A stretch of DNA of 64,000 nt from Longimicrobiaceae bacterium (GTDB lineage Bacteria; Gemmatimonadota; Gemmatimonadetes; Longimicrobiales; Longimicrobiaceae): contig DASVBS010000025.1 in assembly GCA_036375715.1 (NCBI GenBank), positions 36,054 through 100,053 of the forward strand, in the 5' to 3' direction. The notes beneath the pieces are model-generated. The model made no database searches. It was not told the origin of the DNA and worked only from the letters and a program-made list of their open reading frames with translations. Both the position numbers and the translations under genes were made by a program. Shown in pieces: positions 1 through 9,390 of this stretch. How positions within the stretch are numbered: the first letter of the stretch is position 1; the number at the start of each line of letters is the position of its first letter.

Positions 1-923
1 AGCCGCTCCAGCTCGCTCGCCGGAACCTGCAGCTGCTGGCGGAAGGGGAAGCATTGGAAGGCTTTTCGCTGCTGCCGGTGGCGAGAGTGATCCGCTCCGA
101 GGCAGGCACGCCGCAGCTCGACCCGCACTACGTGCCGCCGGTTCTCGACGTTGCGGCCAGCGGCTACCTGGTAACGCTGGCGCGGCGACTGTTGGAGATT
201 CTCTCCGCCCGCAGCAGCACGCTGGCGGGAACCCGTCGGCAGCGGAACCGCGGCCTGGCCGATTTTGGCTCGTCCGACGTCGCCAACTTCTGGCTGCTCT
301 ACACCATCAATCGCCACCTGCCGGTCGTGCGTCACCTCTCCGAGAGTCGCCGCACGCACCCGGAGTCCCTCTTTCGCGAGCTGCTCGCCCTGGGCGGAGC
401 GCTGACCACCTTTTCGCAACGCTATCATCCGCGCGACCTTCCCGGATACGATCACGACGACCTGGGCGGGTGCTTCGGGCGACTCGACGCAATCATCCGG
501 GAGCTGCTCGAGACGGTGGTGCCGATCCACCACGTGGTGATTCCGCTGCGCTCCACTGGAACCCATGTCTACGCGGCCGCACTCGACGAGGAGCGGCTCT
601 TCGCGGGCACCCAGCTCTTCCTAGGGATTCGCTGCGAAGCCTCTGCGGAGGAGGTGGCGCGCCGCGCCCCGCAGCTGGTGAAGCTGAGCTCGGGAGACCA
701 GATCGAGCGGCTGATCCGCCACGCCCTCCCGGGTCTCCCCATGCGATACCTGGCGACGCCCCCGGGAAGCGTGCCGATCAAGCTCGACTACCAGTATTTC
801 CAGCTCGAGCGCACCGGGAGCGACTGGGACGCGATCCGCACGGCGCGCAATCTGGCCGCGTACGTTCCGGCGGACTTCCCGGAGGCACAGCTGGAGCTGG
901 TCGTCCTGCTGCCTTCCGGCTGA
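1..923 (+). CDS. tssK: TssK, type VI secretion baseplate protein (5' truncated by window edge)
   Basis: C-terminal part of a TssK (VasE/ImpJ) protein, which links the T6SS baseplate to the TssL/TssM membrane complex. The frame is open from base 3, so the TTG at 54 is internal and the true start lies outside the window. About 307 residues are visible. It aligns by eye over its whole length with the complete tssK at 3198-4523, sharing the FSxxxHPRDLPxYDH segment, the LxxIRCEA/LAVRSRLDP segment and the region ending IPGL/LPGL-P. Family membership is as sure as for the second copy. Two tssK copies so close together suggests either two apparatus variants or a duplicated baseplate subunit. Confidence 0.85.
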   Translation, partial: PLQLARRNLQLLAEGEALEGFSLLPVARVIRSEAGTPQLDPHYVPPVLDVAASGYLVTLARRLLEILSARSSTLAGTRRQRNRGLADFGSSDVANFWLLYTINRHLPVVRHLSESRRTHPESLFRELLALGGALTTFSQRYHPRDLPGYDHDDLGGCFGRLDAIIRELLETVVPIHHVVIPLRSTGTHVYAAALDEERLFAGTQLFLGIRCEASAEEVARRAPQLVKLSSGDQIERLIRHALPGLPMRYLATPPGSVPIKLDYQYFQLERTGSDWDAIRTARNLAAYVPADFPEAQLELVVLLPSG

Positions 924-930
924 GCGCGGC

Positions 931-2982
931 TCAGCCGGAAGGCGCGGCAGTGGGGGCCTCCGCCGCCGGCAGGGAGTCGGGTAGCGTCTCCCCCGTATTC
1001 GGGGCGAGGGCGGTGCGGAGCACGAGGTAGAGTACGAGCGCAATCGCCAGGATCGCGACGAGCACCAGGCCGACGATGATCCCCGGATGCGTTCCCTTGC
1101 GAGATGAATCCGGGGCGAGAGCGGCCCCCGCTGCCGGTTGTGTCGGAGGCGCCGGGGGCGGAGAGCTGACAGGCGGGGGTGCCACCGGCGGCACAGGCGT
1201 CTGCGCCGAGATGATGCGGGTATATTCGCCCGCTGGCGGAGGCGGCGGTGGGGCGGGCGGCGCCATCTCGGCAGGGAGCGGCGGCAGCTCGGGATCGACC
1301 GGGTGGCGTGGCGGGGCCGCGCTCTGCGCCGACGGAGCGGGCGATGGCGGTGGCGGCGGGGGAGGAGGCGCACTGCCGTGGAGGCGCTCGCGGTAGCTGT
1401 CGTCGCCCAGGGGCGAAGGCGGCCAGGCCGGTGGCTGAGCGGCACCTCCCGCGGGGTGGGTCAGCGGGGGGTGCGCGGGTGGCGCGGGGGGCGTGGGTGT
1501 TCCGCTCAGCTTCTGGAACATGCGGGTGAACTCCCCCTGCCCCGAGGGCGCCTGCGACGCCGCGCCCGGATGCGGGGACGACGCCGGGGGCGCCGGCGGA
1601 GGGGTGGTCGGCGGTCCGGCGACCGGGGGGCGCGCGGGCCCCGCCTCCACAGGTGGCGGCGAGCCGGCTACACGCGGCGGCTCCGCGGGGAGGGACGGGG
1701 TGACGGGCGGCGATACCGTCGGGGTGGGTGTTGCCCCGGGTGTGGCAGGGGGCACCTCCGCCGACGCAGCGGGGGGTGTCGCCGCGCGGAAGAGCCGGGT
1801 GAACTCGCCAGGACCTTCCCTCGCGGCGGACTCCGCGGCCGAGGCGCCCCGCTGCGGAGGCGCGGCCGCTTCAGACGCCTCGGCAGTAGGGGCAGGGGCA
1901 TCGGGCTGGGACACCGGTGTGCTGGCCCCCGGAGCGTGGGGTGGCGCCCCGTAGCTGGCGGGTGGGGCACCCAGGCTGGTGGGCGACGCATCCGCCGCGG
2001 AGTCTGGCGGGGTCGCGGCGCGGAAGAGCCGCGTGAACTCACCCGGTCCCTCCTGCCCGCCGGCCTCCGCGGTCGGGGTGCCTCGCTCTGGAGGCGTGGA
2101 CGCGGAGGGCGCGCCCACAGGAGGGACGGGGGTCGTGGGTTGCGACCCCTGGGTAGAGGGCGTTGCACCCGGGGTGGTAGGCACTGACCCCGATGTGATG
2201 GGCGTTTCCCCTGGTGTGGCGGGTGGCGCCGCCGCAGCGGGGTCGGGCGGCGTTGCCGCACGGAAGAGTCGGGTGAACTCGCCGGGGCCTTCCTGCGCAG
2301 GGTCGTCCGACGCCGGAGAAGCATGCCCAACAGCCGTAGCCGGGGGCGCCGAATCGGGGTCTCGCGCCACCGGTGGTGCACCGGTCGACGGCGACTGCAT
2401 GTTCGAGGGCGCCTCCGTCGGGGAGGCCGGCGTGGTCGGGGAGACTGGATCCGCCGGTCGCAAGGGCTGCGGGGTCGCCCCGGCCGCAGGACCGGACGGC
2501 GGTGGGGCCGCCGCAGCGCTGGACGGGGGCACCTGGGTGGGCGGAAGGTCGAAGTCGATCGACGCGGCGGCCGGCTCGACATTCCGCTCCCGGCTCCAGC
2601 TCCCCGCGCCCTCGTCCGCCAGGGCGTCCAGGGGAGGGGCCACGGCGCGGCCGAAGAGCCGCTCGAACTCGTCCGTCGCCGGCGGCGGTGCCGGCGCGGC
2701 GGCCGGCCCCAGCCACTCGTCGAAGGTGCGGAAGTCCATCAGGAAGCGGGTCACCACCACCGCTCTCCCGTCGACATCCAGCACCTCCAGGATTCGCTCG
2801 CGGCGATCGACATCGATCTCGCCGAGCCGCGTAAGGATGCCACCCCGCCAGGCCGCGAGTGAGGCGTCGAGAAAATGCACCATCACGATCGCTCCGGTCC
2901 TGCTGCGCGCGAGGTAGGTTTGCGACCCCTCGACGACCGGTCGGATCAGGGGATAGCGCGATTCGAGCTCGGTGCGGTTCAT
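931..2982 (-). CDS. Pro-rich tail-anchored protein with repeated GEFTRLF motifs
   Basis: 683 residues, unrecognised function. Residues 1-92 form a compact domain that faintly recalls a kinase N-lobe, with a segment reading VVVTRFLMDFRTFDEWL like a kinase hinge; this is a guess. Residues 93-630 are Pro/Ala-rich and probably disordered. They carry a short motif at intervals: DEFERLF (104-110), GEFTRLF (234-240, 314-320, 392-398), GEFTRMF (483-489) and GEYTRII (585-591). A single hydrophobic helix at 634-656 leaves about 27 residues after it, so the protein is likely tail-anchored with the repeats in the cytoplasm. It sits between two tssK copies on the opposite strand, so a T6SS scaffold or signalling role is plausible but unproven. 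ATG start at 2982. Confidence 0.8.
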   Translation of the reverse strand: MNRTELESRYPLIRPVVEGSQTYLARSRTGAIVMVHFLDASLAAWRGGILTRLGEIDVDRRERILEVLDVDGRAVVVTRFLMDFRTFDEWLGPAAAPAPPPATDEFERLFGRAVAPPLDALADEGAGSWSRERNVEPAAASIDFDLPPTQVPPSSAAAAPPPSGPAAGATPQPLRPADPVSPTTPASPTEAPSNMQSPSTGAPPVARDPDSAPPATAVGHASPASDDPAQEGPGEFTRLFRAATPPDPAAAAPPATPGETPITSGSVPTTPGATPSTQGSQPTTPVPPVGAPSASTPPERGTPTAEAGGQEGPGEFTRLFRAATPPDSAADASPTSLGAPPASYGAPPHAPGASTPVSQPDAPAPTAEASEAAAPPQRGASAAESAAREGPGEFTRLFRAATPPAASAEVPPATPGATPTPTVSPPVTPSLPAEPPRVAGSPPPVEAGPARPPVAGPPTTPPPAPPASSPHPGAASQAPSGQGEFTRMFQKLSGTPTPPAPPAHPPLTHPAGGAAQPPAWPPSPLGDDSYRERLHGSAPPPPPPPPSPAPSAQSAAPPRHPVDPELPPLPAEMAPPAPPPPPPAGEYTRIISAQTPVPPVAPPPVSSPPPAPPTQPAAGAALAPDSSRKGTHPGIIVGLVLVAILAIALVLYLVLRTALAPNTGETLPDSLPAAEAPTAAPSG

Positions 2983-3197
2983 GGCGGGGCGGAAAACGAG
3001 CGGAGAGGCTGTTCGGTGGCGGCAAGCTTCACTGGCCCATGGCTGGCCTCGCCCGTATCATTCGGGTGGGCTGCCCATCCTTGCAACTCTACACCTGGCC
3101 TAACCACGGCGCAAACGACTGTCGTGTATCTGGAGACTGTCCGCGACCTTCCACGCTCGTCGCTATCCGGCCCATCCTCGAACCCGATCGTCCTGTC
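2983..3197. promoter_or_regulatory. Divergent intergenic region between GEFTR-motif gene and tssK
   Basis: This 215-base gap separates two divergently transcribed genes and must hold both promoters. It is visibly less GC-rich than its neighbours. No promoter box or operator could be assigned with confidence. Confidence 0.4.
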
Positions 3198-4523
3198 GTG
3201 AGCTCGCTCGGCCGTGTCGTCTGGCATGAAGGCATGCACCTGTCGCAGCACCACTTCCAGGCGCAGAGCCGATATTTCGAGGAGCTCATCCGCTTCGTCG
3301 CCACCTCGCTGGCGCCGGAGACCTGGGGTCTGGCGGGCTACGAGCTCGACGCCGAGGCGCTCCGGAACGACACCGTTGCGCTGGTACACGCACGCGGCCT
3401 GATGCCGGACGGCCTCCCGTTCCAGTTTCCGGAAGATCCGCTTCCGAGCCCGCTCCCGATTCGCGAGCTCTTCTCCCCCACGCGGGACAGCCATCTCGTG
3501 CTGCTGGCCATCCCCCCGTTCGTGGAGGGGCGGCCGAATCTCTCCTCGGGGGAGTCGGAAACGGCCGGAGTACGTTTCGCCTCGGCGACCAAGCTCGCGG
3601 TGGATGAGGCGGGCGGCGTCGACACGCGGGAAGTGCTGATCGCCCGCAAGAACTTCCGCCTTCTCCTCGACGCCGAGGTATCCGAGGATCTCGTCACCCT
3701 CCCGCTAGCGCGCGTGCGGCGAGACGGCTCCGGTCATTTCGTCTACGATCAGGCCTTCATTCCGCCGCTGCTCCGGATCGGGGGGAGCTCGAGCCTGCTC
3801 TCGGCGCTCGATTCCCTGATGGAGAAGCTCTCCGCCCGCGCAGCATCGCTCGCGGAGGCGAGCGGATCGCCGGAGACGGAGGTGGCCGACCACTGGCTGG
3901 CCCACACGCTCCACGAAAGCCTCGGAACGCTCGGCCACTATCGGCGCTTGCGGCAGGCGCATCCGGCCGCACTCTTTGCTGAGCTAGCACGGCTGGCGGG
4001 AGCACTCTGCACCTTCTCCATGCACGCCCATCCGCGCGACCTGCCGACCTACGATCACGCGCGGCCGTGGGAGTCGTTCGGAGACCTGATGCGCCGCATC
4101 GTTGAGCTGCTGGACGTGGTAGCTCCCTCCAACACCATTCGCATCCCGGTGCGGCCGGTAGCCGAGGCGTTCTACGCGGCTACTGTTACGGATCCGCGGG
4201 CGTTCGGCAACTGCGACTGGTACCTCGCGGTGCGGTCCCGCCTGGATCCGGCAGAGCTGGCCGGTGCTGTTCCCCGGCTGGTGAACATCTGCTCGGCACG
4301 GCACATCGACCGTCTGGTGCGCGAGGCAATTCCCGGATTGATCCCGAAGCACGTACTCTCACCTCCACCCGGGGCTGCGCCGAGGGCAGGCACGGAGTAC
4401 TTCTCCATCCCCCGCACCGGGCCCTGCTGGACCTCCATCGTGGACACCCGGGAGGTGGGGCTGTACGTGCCCGCAGCGCTCGCGGAACCTGAGTTGGAGA
4501 TTATCGTGACCTTACATGTTTGA
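3198..4523 (+). CDS. tssK: TssK, type VI secretion baseplate protein
   Basis: Complete TssK of 441 residues, the usual family length. The N-terminus (VVWHEGMHLSQHHFQAQ) is the hallmark opening of TssK, which has the form VxWxEGxxLxxQHFQ. I chose the GTG at 3198 because it places this motif a few residues in; the frame stays open upstream to 2859 but that stretch has no TssK-like sequence. The protein should bind the TssFGE wedge and the cytoplasmic parts of TssL and TssM, whose genes follow directly. It is a clear paralog of the truncated copy at the window start. It heads the row tssK-tssL-tssM-lipoprotein-kinase-FHA, apparently co-transcribed. Confidence 0.93.
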   Translation: MSSLGRVVWHEGMHLSQHHFQAQSRYFEELIRFVATSLAPETWGLAGYELDAEALRNDTVALVHARGLMPDGLPFQFPEDPLPSPLPIRELFSPTRDSHLVLLAIPPFVEGRPNLSSGESETAGVRFASATKLAVDEAGGVDTREVLIARKNFRLLLDAEVSEDLVTLPLARVRRDGSGHFVYDQAFIPPLLRIGGSSSLLSALDSLMEKLSARAASLAEASGSPETEVADHWLAHTLHESLGTLGHYRRLRQAHPAALFAELARLAGALCTFSMHAHPRDLPTYDHARPWESFGDLMRRIVELLDVVAPSNTIRIPVRPVAEAFYAATVTDPRAFGNCDWYLAVRSRLDPAELAGAVPRLVNICSARHIDRLVREAIPGLIPKHVLSPPPGAAPRAGTEYFSIPRTGPCWTSIVDTREVGLYVPAALAEPELEIIVTLHV

Positions 4524-4605
4524 GGGACGGGGTGGTCCGGCGCCCGTCGCCCCGGTATATTGACGCGGCGACGCCCCCCTCCTCTTTTCCGCCTTCCCAG
4601 ACTCT

Positions 4606-5349
4606 ATGTCGACCGTCGCCCCACCGACCCTCCAGCATCGATCGACGCCTCCCGCGACGACCCGCCGCGGCGCGCTTGCGCTTGCGCTGCAAGAGCCCTT
4701 GACGGCGGGTGCCCGGCTGCGCGCGAACAGGCAGGTGGCCTCCGACGGTGAGGCCTTCCGCACCCAGATCAAGCACCTGATTGCGCGCGCCGACCAGGAG
4801 GCTCGTGCCCAGGGTTACGATCCCGCCGATGTGAAGCTGGCGGTCTACGCTTATGTGGCGTTTCTCGACGAGTCGGTCCTCAACTCCGGCCAACCGATGT
4901 TCGCCAACTGGGCGCGTCAGCCGCTCCAGGAAGAGCTGTTCGGCGATCATCGCGGCGGCGAGCTCTTCTTCCACTACCTCGATGAGCTGCTCGCCCGCCC
5001 CGATTCGGAAGACCTCGCGGACCTGCTCGAGGTGTTTCAGCTCTGCATGCTGCTCGGATTCCGCGGCCGCTATGGCGCCGTCGACGATGGCGGACTCCGC
5101 ACACGGTTGCAGGCAGTTCATCAGAAGATCGAGAGAATTCGCGGCCGTCCGGGCGCGCTCTCGCCGATCGCCGCGCTGCCGCAGGACGACCGCCTGCCCG
5201 AGCTACGGGATCCATGGCTGAGACGGCTACTGCTCTTCGTCGGGGCGCTGCTGCTGATCACCGTCGTGCTCTACGTCGTGTTCCGGCTCTCCCTCGGAGG
5301 GCAGGTCAACGATCTCCGCGACCTGGCAACGGAGCTGCTCCGACAGTGA
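4606..5349 (+). CDS. tssL: TssL (DotU/IcmH family), T6SS membrane complex subunit
   Basis: 247 residues. It has the DotU/TssL cytoplasmic helical domain (about residues 35-190), with the family signature KLAVYAYVAFLDESVLNS, then ELFGDHRGGELFF and LCMLLGFRGRYG. A single C-terminal transmembrane helix lies at about 205-228 (LLLFVGALLLITVVLYVVF), giving the N-in topology of the family. There is no C-terminal OmpA/peptidoglycan-binding extension, so cell-wall anchoring would need another protein. It forms the inner-membrane part of the TssJLM trans-envelope complex and contacts TssK. ATG at 4606; 82 bases separate it from tssK. Confidence 0.92.
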   Translation: MSTVAPPTLQHRSTPPATTRRGALALALQEPLTAGARLRANRQVASDGEAFRTQIKHLIARADQEARAQGYDPADVKLAVYAYVAFLDESVLNSGQPMFANWARQPLQEELFGDHRGGELFFHYLDELLARPDSEDLADLLEVFQLCMLLGFRGRYGAVDDGGLRTRLQAVHQKIERIRGRPGALSPIAALPQDDRLPELRDPWLRRLLLFVGALLLITVVLYVVFRLSLGGQVNDLRDLATELLRQ

Positions 5350-5389
5350 CCTCCCTGACACCGACCTCTGCTGCCCTGTCGGCGACGAC

Positions 5390-8300
5390 ATGAAGACTCG
5401 GAAGGCCTGGATTGCCGCGCTGGTGACGCTGGCGGGTTTTCTCTTGCTGGCCGTGGTTCTCGACTGGCTCCTCCCCATAAACGGCGCCGATCGCGTCCTC
5501 CTCTGGGTCGGGATGCTGCTACTGGGCGGAATCGCCGCTTTCCTGCTCTACCTGCAGCTCGCACCACGGACGGCAAAGAAGAAGGGGCAGAGCGACGTCG
5601 AGCTGCTCCTGGCCGCCGCCCGCGAGCGTCTGAAGAAGGCGGGGATCTCAAAGGGTAAACCGGGACGTCTCCCGGTCACGCTGGTGATCGGCCCGACCGG
5701 CTGCGCCAAGACGACCTCGGTTCTCCAATCGGGGCTTGGAGCCGAGTTGCTCGCGGGAGAGACCTCCGGCCCAGCCGGAGTCGCACCCACCGAAGCCGTC
5801 AACATCTGGTACGCTCGGGGTGGCCTGATCGTGGAGGCGGGTGGGAAGGTGCCGGGCGATGCGGAACGCTGGCGTAGGCTGCTGCAGGGCCTGCGACCGG
5901 CACGGCTGGCCGCGGCACTCGGCAGAGGCAAACAGCCCCCGCGCGTGGCGGTCGCCTGCGTGAGCTGTGACCTCCTCCAGACATCCGGTAGTGGAGCGGC
6001 GCCGTCGGCCACCCAGCTGCGAGATGCGCTCGCCGAGGTCGCGCGCCAGTGGGGCGTTCGACTCCCGGTCTACGCGCTTTTCACCAAGGCCGACCGCATC
6101 CCCCACTTCGAGGAGTATGTGCGTGGGATGACGCGGGAGGAGACCCAGGAGCTCCTGGGGGCTACTCTGCCGTTAGCGGAGGTGACCCCTGGCGACTACG
6201 CCGACCATCAGGCGCACCGGCTCCGCACCGCCTTCGGCAACATCTTCGGCTACCTGGCGGCGCGACGCCTCGAGCTGCTTCCCCGTGAGCAGCGCGAGGC
6301 GGATCGTGGGGGCGCCTACGAGTTTCCACGGGAGATTCGCAAGCTCACCGAGGCCGCGTCGCTGTTCCTGACCGAGCTGTGCCGGCCCAGCCAGCTCGGC
6401 ATGAACCCCTTTCTCCGGGGGTTCTACTTCGCGGGCGTTCGACCGGTGATCGTCAGCGACACGCCAGCCGCCTCTCCCCAGCCGCAGCAGCGGATTTCTC
6501 TGGAGGCGACGGGCGTATTCGGCATCCCGTCGCTCACGGCGCCGCAGCCGGCGGCACGACCCTCCGGGGGCCGTCGTGTGCCCGACTGGGTCTTCCTGCG
6601 CCGGCTCTTCCCCGAGGTGATCCTCGCGGATGAGCGCGCCCACGCGCTCACCGCAGGCGGCCGTCGGGTGGACCTGCTGCGCCGCAGCCTGCTCGCCGCC
6701 GCGGCGGTGCTGCTGCTGGTGCTGTCCACCGGGTTCACGGTGTCGTACGTGAACAACCGGGCGCTGCTGGCCCGGGGTCGCGATGCGCTGGAGGCGGTCC
6801 GACCGCTGGCGGCCGCGGTCGGCGAGGCTCCCCCGGAGCCCTCGCTGGTGCGCCTCGACTCCCTGCGCGCCACGGTCGATCGACTCAGCGACCACCTGCG
6901 AGGTAGGCCGCCTCTCCGCCTCCGCTGGGGGCTGTACACGGGCGACAAGGCGCGGTTGCCGCTGCGCCAGGTCTATTTTGACCGCTTCACCGAGCTGCTC
7001 TGGGGAACCACCCGTGGCGATCTGCTCGCCACACTCCAGTCGCTGCCGGATCAGCCGCAGGCAACCGAAGACTACTCCAGGATCTACGAGGCGCTGCGCG
7101 CATACCTGGTCACGACCAGTCATCCGCAGGAGAGCACTCCCGAGATCCTCACGCCGGTCCTGCTCCGCGAGTGGAGGTTCGGCGACAGCCTCGACCCGGC
7201 TCGTCGCGAGCTGACGAGCCGCCAGTTCGACTTCTTCGCCCGCGAGTTGCCCCTCGGACACCCGTTGCCGGCGGAGCCGAGCGAGCCAGTGGTGATCGCG
7301 GCGCGCGAGTTCCTGGCGAAGTTCACCGGGGTGGAGCCGTTCTACCGGGCGCTCCTCTCCGAAGCAGCCCGCGCTGGAGAGCCGATCCGCTTCGCGGAGC
7401 TGTATCCCCAGGCGAGCGCGGTGGTCCAGAGCTCTCAGGCGGTGCCGGCCGAGTTCACGCAAGCGGGTTGGGCACGGGTGGATTCGATCCTCGCCGACCT
7501 CGATCGGCTACTCACCCGCGAGGATTGGGTCCTGGGCGAGCGCGCCGCCATCGCCCCCTCCGACCGCGAGCGGCTGGCGGCCGACCTGCGCACTCGCTAC
7601 GTGACCGACTATGCGGACGCCTGGCAGCAGTTCCTGGAATCCGCTTCCGTGGCCGGTTTCTCCGGGCCTGCTGATGCAGCGCGGAAGCTGGATCTGCTCG
7701 CGAGCAACCAGTCGCCGCTCCTGCAGCTGATCGCCCTGGCCTCTCGCCACACCTCGGTGGACAGTACAGTGTTGCGCCAGCTCTTCCAGCCGGTCTACGC
7801 TGTCATTCCGCCCGGTGAGTCAGACAGCTACATCAACGACGCGAACGCGCCCTATATGGGCGGACTCGTTTCGCTCCAGTCGGCCATGGCACAGGTCGCC
7901 GACGCGACTGGACCGGACCGCACGGAGGCGCTGGCTCAGGCGCAGATGAGCGTCCAGCAGCTCGACCTGAGGGTGAGCGAGCTGACCCAGGGCTTCAGGA
8001 CGGAAGGGAGGTCCGTGCTGGTGGGGAACCAGGTGCAGCGACTGCTGGAGTCACCGGTCGTTGCCGCCCGAGGGCTCGTGCGCGGGCTCCCGACCGCGCA
8101 GGTGAACGCGGCGGGGGCAAGCTTCTGTGCCCCCTTCCGCGCCCTCGAAGCCAGGTATCCGTTCGACGAGCGGGCGGTAGAGCCAGCCTCCATCGACGAC
8201 CTCAGTGCACTACTCGGGCGCCCCAACAGCCGTCTGTGGAGCTTCTACGAGGAGCAGTTGAGTCAGCTCCTTATACCGCAGGGGAACCAATATGCCGCGC

Positions 8301-8791
8301 CTCCTGCCGCCGAGCCCCGCCCGACGGAGGCCTTCACCGCGTTCTTCAACCGGGCTGCCCGGATCTCCGAGGCTCTTTTCCCGGACGGGGCCGAATCGCC
8401 CACCGTGCGCTTCGCGCTCCAGGTCTCGACCTCGAACGACCTCCCTGAGGTGCGCGTCACGATCGACGGGCAGACGCATGCGTTCACGCGAACCATGCCG
8501 GCCGCGCACACTTACGTCTGGGATGGAGCCCGCGCCCGCACCGTACGCGTGACCAAGGTGGTGGACGGGGTGGAGACCACGCTGCTGGAAGGCAGCGAGG
8601 GGCCGTGGGCGCTGCTTCGGCTCCTGCACCTTGCGAGCTGGGAGCAGACGGGTGCCCAGCAGTACCGCCTGCGCTGGCTTCTCGCCGAAGCTCCCGGCGA
8701 GTTGACCGCCACGCTGACCTTCGCGTCGCGTGTGCCGATCTTCGCGCCCGGCCAGCTCCGGCTGGGCTGCGTATCTCAGATTCTCCGCTGA
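5390..8791 (+). CDS. tssM: TssM (IcmF family), T6SS membrane complex subunit
   Basis: 1133 residues, normal for TssM. Two N-terminal transmembrane helices (about residues 7-28 and 34-56) precede a cytoplasmic NTPase-like domain with a P-loop at residues 101-109, GPTGCAKTT, where the usual Gly before Lys is Ala. A third transmembrane helix at about 425-450 (LLAAAAVLLLVLSTGFTVSYV) leads into the large periplasmic domain. The C-terminus carries the typical beta-rich TssM_C region that binds the TssJ lipoprotein. Its stop overlaps the ATG of the next gene (TGATG), so the two are translationally coupled. Ala in the P-loop may weaken nucleotide use, which is dispensable in some TssM proteins. Confidence 0.93.
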   Translation: MKTRKAWIAALVTLAGFLLLAVVLDWLLPINGADRVLLWVGMLLLGGIAAFLLYLQLAPRTAKKKGQSDVELLLAAARERLKKAGISKGKPGRLPVTLVIGPTGCAKTTSVLQSGLGAELLAGETSGPAGVAPTEAVNIWYARGGLIVEAGGKVPGDAERWRRLLQGLRPARLAAALGRGKQPPRVAVACVSCDLLQTSGSGAAPSATQLRDALAEVARQWGVRLPVYALFTKADRIPHFEEYVRGMTREETQELLGATLPLAEVTPGDYADHQAHRLRTAFGNIFGYLAARRLELLPREQREADRGGAYEFPREIRKLTEAASLFLTELCRPSQLGMNPFLRGFYFAGVRPVIVSDTPAASPQPQQRISLEATGVFGIPSLTAPQPAARPSGGRRVPDWVFLRRLFPEVILADERAHALTAGGRRVDLLRRSLLAAAAVLLLVLSTGFTVSYVNNRALLARGRDALEAVRPLAAAVGEAPPEPSLVRLDSLRATVDRLSDHLRGRPPLRLRWGLYTGDKARLPLRQVYFDRFTELLWGTTRGDLLATLQSLPDQPQATEDYSRIYEALRAYLVTTSHPQESTPEILTPVLLREWRFGDSLDPARRELTSRQFDFFARELPLGHPLPAEPSEPVVIAAREFLAKFTGVEPFYRALLSEAARAGEPIRFAELYPQASAVVQSSQAVPAEFTQAGWARVDSILADLDRLLTREDWVLGERAAIAPSDRERLAADLRTRYVTDYADAWQQFLESASVAGFSGPADAARKLDLLASNQSPLLQLIALASRHTSVDSTVLRQLFQPVYAVIPPGESDSYINDANAPYMGGLVSLQSAMAQVADATGPDRTEALAQAQMSVQQLDLRVSELTQGFRTEGRSVLVGNQVQRLLESPVVAARGLVRGLPTAQVNAAGASFCAPFRALEARYPFDERAVEPASIDDLSALLGRPNSRLWSFYEEQLSQLLIPQGNQYAAPPAAEPRPTEAFTAFFNRAARISEALFPDGAESPTVRFALQVSTSNDLPEVRVTIDGQTHAFTRTMPAAHTYVWDGARARTVRVTKVVDGVETTLLEGSEGPWALLRLLHLASWEQTGAQQYRLRWLLAEAPGELTATLTFASRVPIFAPGQLRLGCVSQILR

Positions 8792-9390
8792 TGCGATCGC
8801 TCACTGCCTCCATGGCCAGCTACAAGCTTCGCTCGCTCCTCCTTCTGCTCGGCATCGCCCTCGTCCTGCCGGCCTGCCGGCGCAGTGGAGGAACGCAAGC
8901 TCCCGCTGGCCCGCCACCGCCCGCGCCGCTCGCGCCTACCGCCCTGCTCTACTACGACAACAGCGGCGGCATCCAGGATTCTCTGCGGGTGGTGATCCGC
9001 GATGCGGAGGAATTCGAGCGCACCTGGCGCCGTGCCACCTCGACCCAGTCCTCGCCCCCGCCGATGCCGACGGTTGCGTTCGACCGCGCAATGGTGCTGC
9101 TGGTCGCGGCCGGGCGCATGAAGCCGGACGATGTGGTCCGCGTCGATAGCGTGGGCATCCACGACGAGGTGACCGCGACCGGCGAGCGCGAGCGGGTGAT
9201 GCAGGTCATCGTCCGCACCGTGCGAGGCTGCGGCGGCTTCAGCAGCGACGCATATCCGCTGGCGCTGGTGCAGGTCGCGCGCTTCGAGGGGCCGGTGCGA
9301 TTCACCGAGCGGAGCGAACGGGCAGCCGGTTGCGCGGGAGCGGCCCTCATCGAGAGCCGGCCGCTATACGCATCGAAGCATTCTGAATGA
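8791..9390 (+). CDS. Lipoprotein with PrcB-like domain, T6SS-associated
   Basis: 199 residues with a lipoprotein signal peptide; the lipobox is LPAC at residues 26-29, from the ATG at 8791 that overlaps the tssM stop. A short Pro/Ala linker follows. The rest (about 55-190) resembles the C-terminal domain of PrcB-type lipoproteins: VVIRDAEEFERTWRR, then a VAFDRAMVLLVAAG strand, then an alternating strand pattern and a late conserved Cys region. It is not an obvious TssJ, yet it sits where a T6SS lipoprotein would be expected, directly after tssM. It could be a TssJ substitute or an accessory lipoprotein. The stop overlaps the next start (ATGA at 9387). Confidence 0.7.
   Translation: MRSLTASMASYKLRSLLLLLGIALVLPACRRSGGTQAPAGPPPPAPLAPTALLYYDNSGGIQDSLRVVIRDAEEFERTWRRATSTQSSPPPMPTVAFDRAMVLLVAAGRMKPDDVVRVDSVGIHDEVTATGERERVMQVIVRTVRGCGGFSSDAYPLALVQVARFEGPVRFTERSERAAGCAGAALIESRPLYASKHSE

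Noticed and set aside
1138..2187. Long plus-strand open frame opposite the GEFTR-motif gene
   Set aside because: Its translation is Arg/Gly-rich and repetitive, as expected for the complement of a Pro/Ala-rich gene; the minus-strand frame has the coherent domain, motif repeats and membrane helix.
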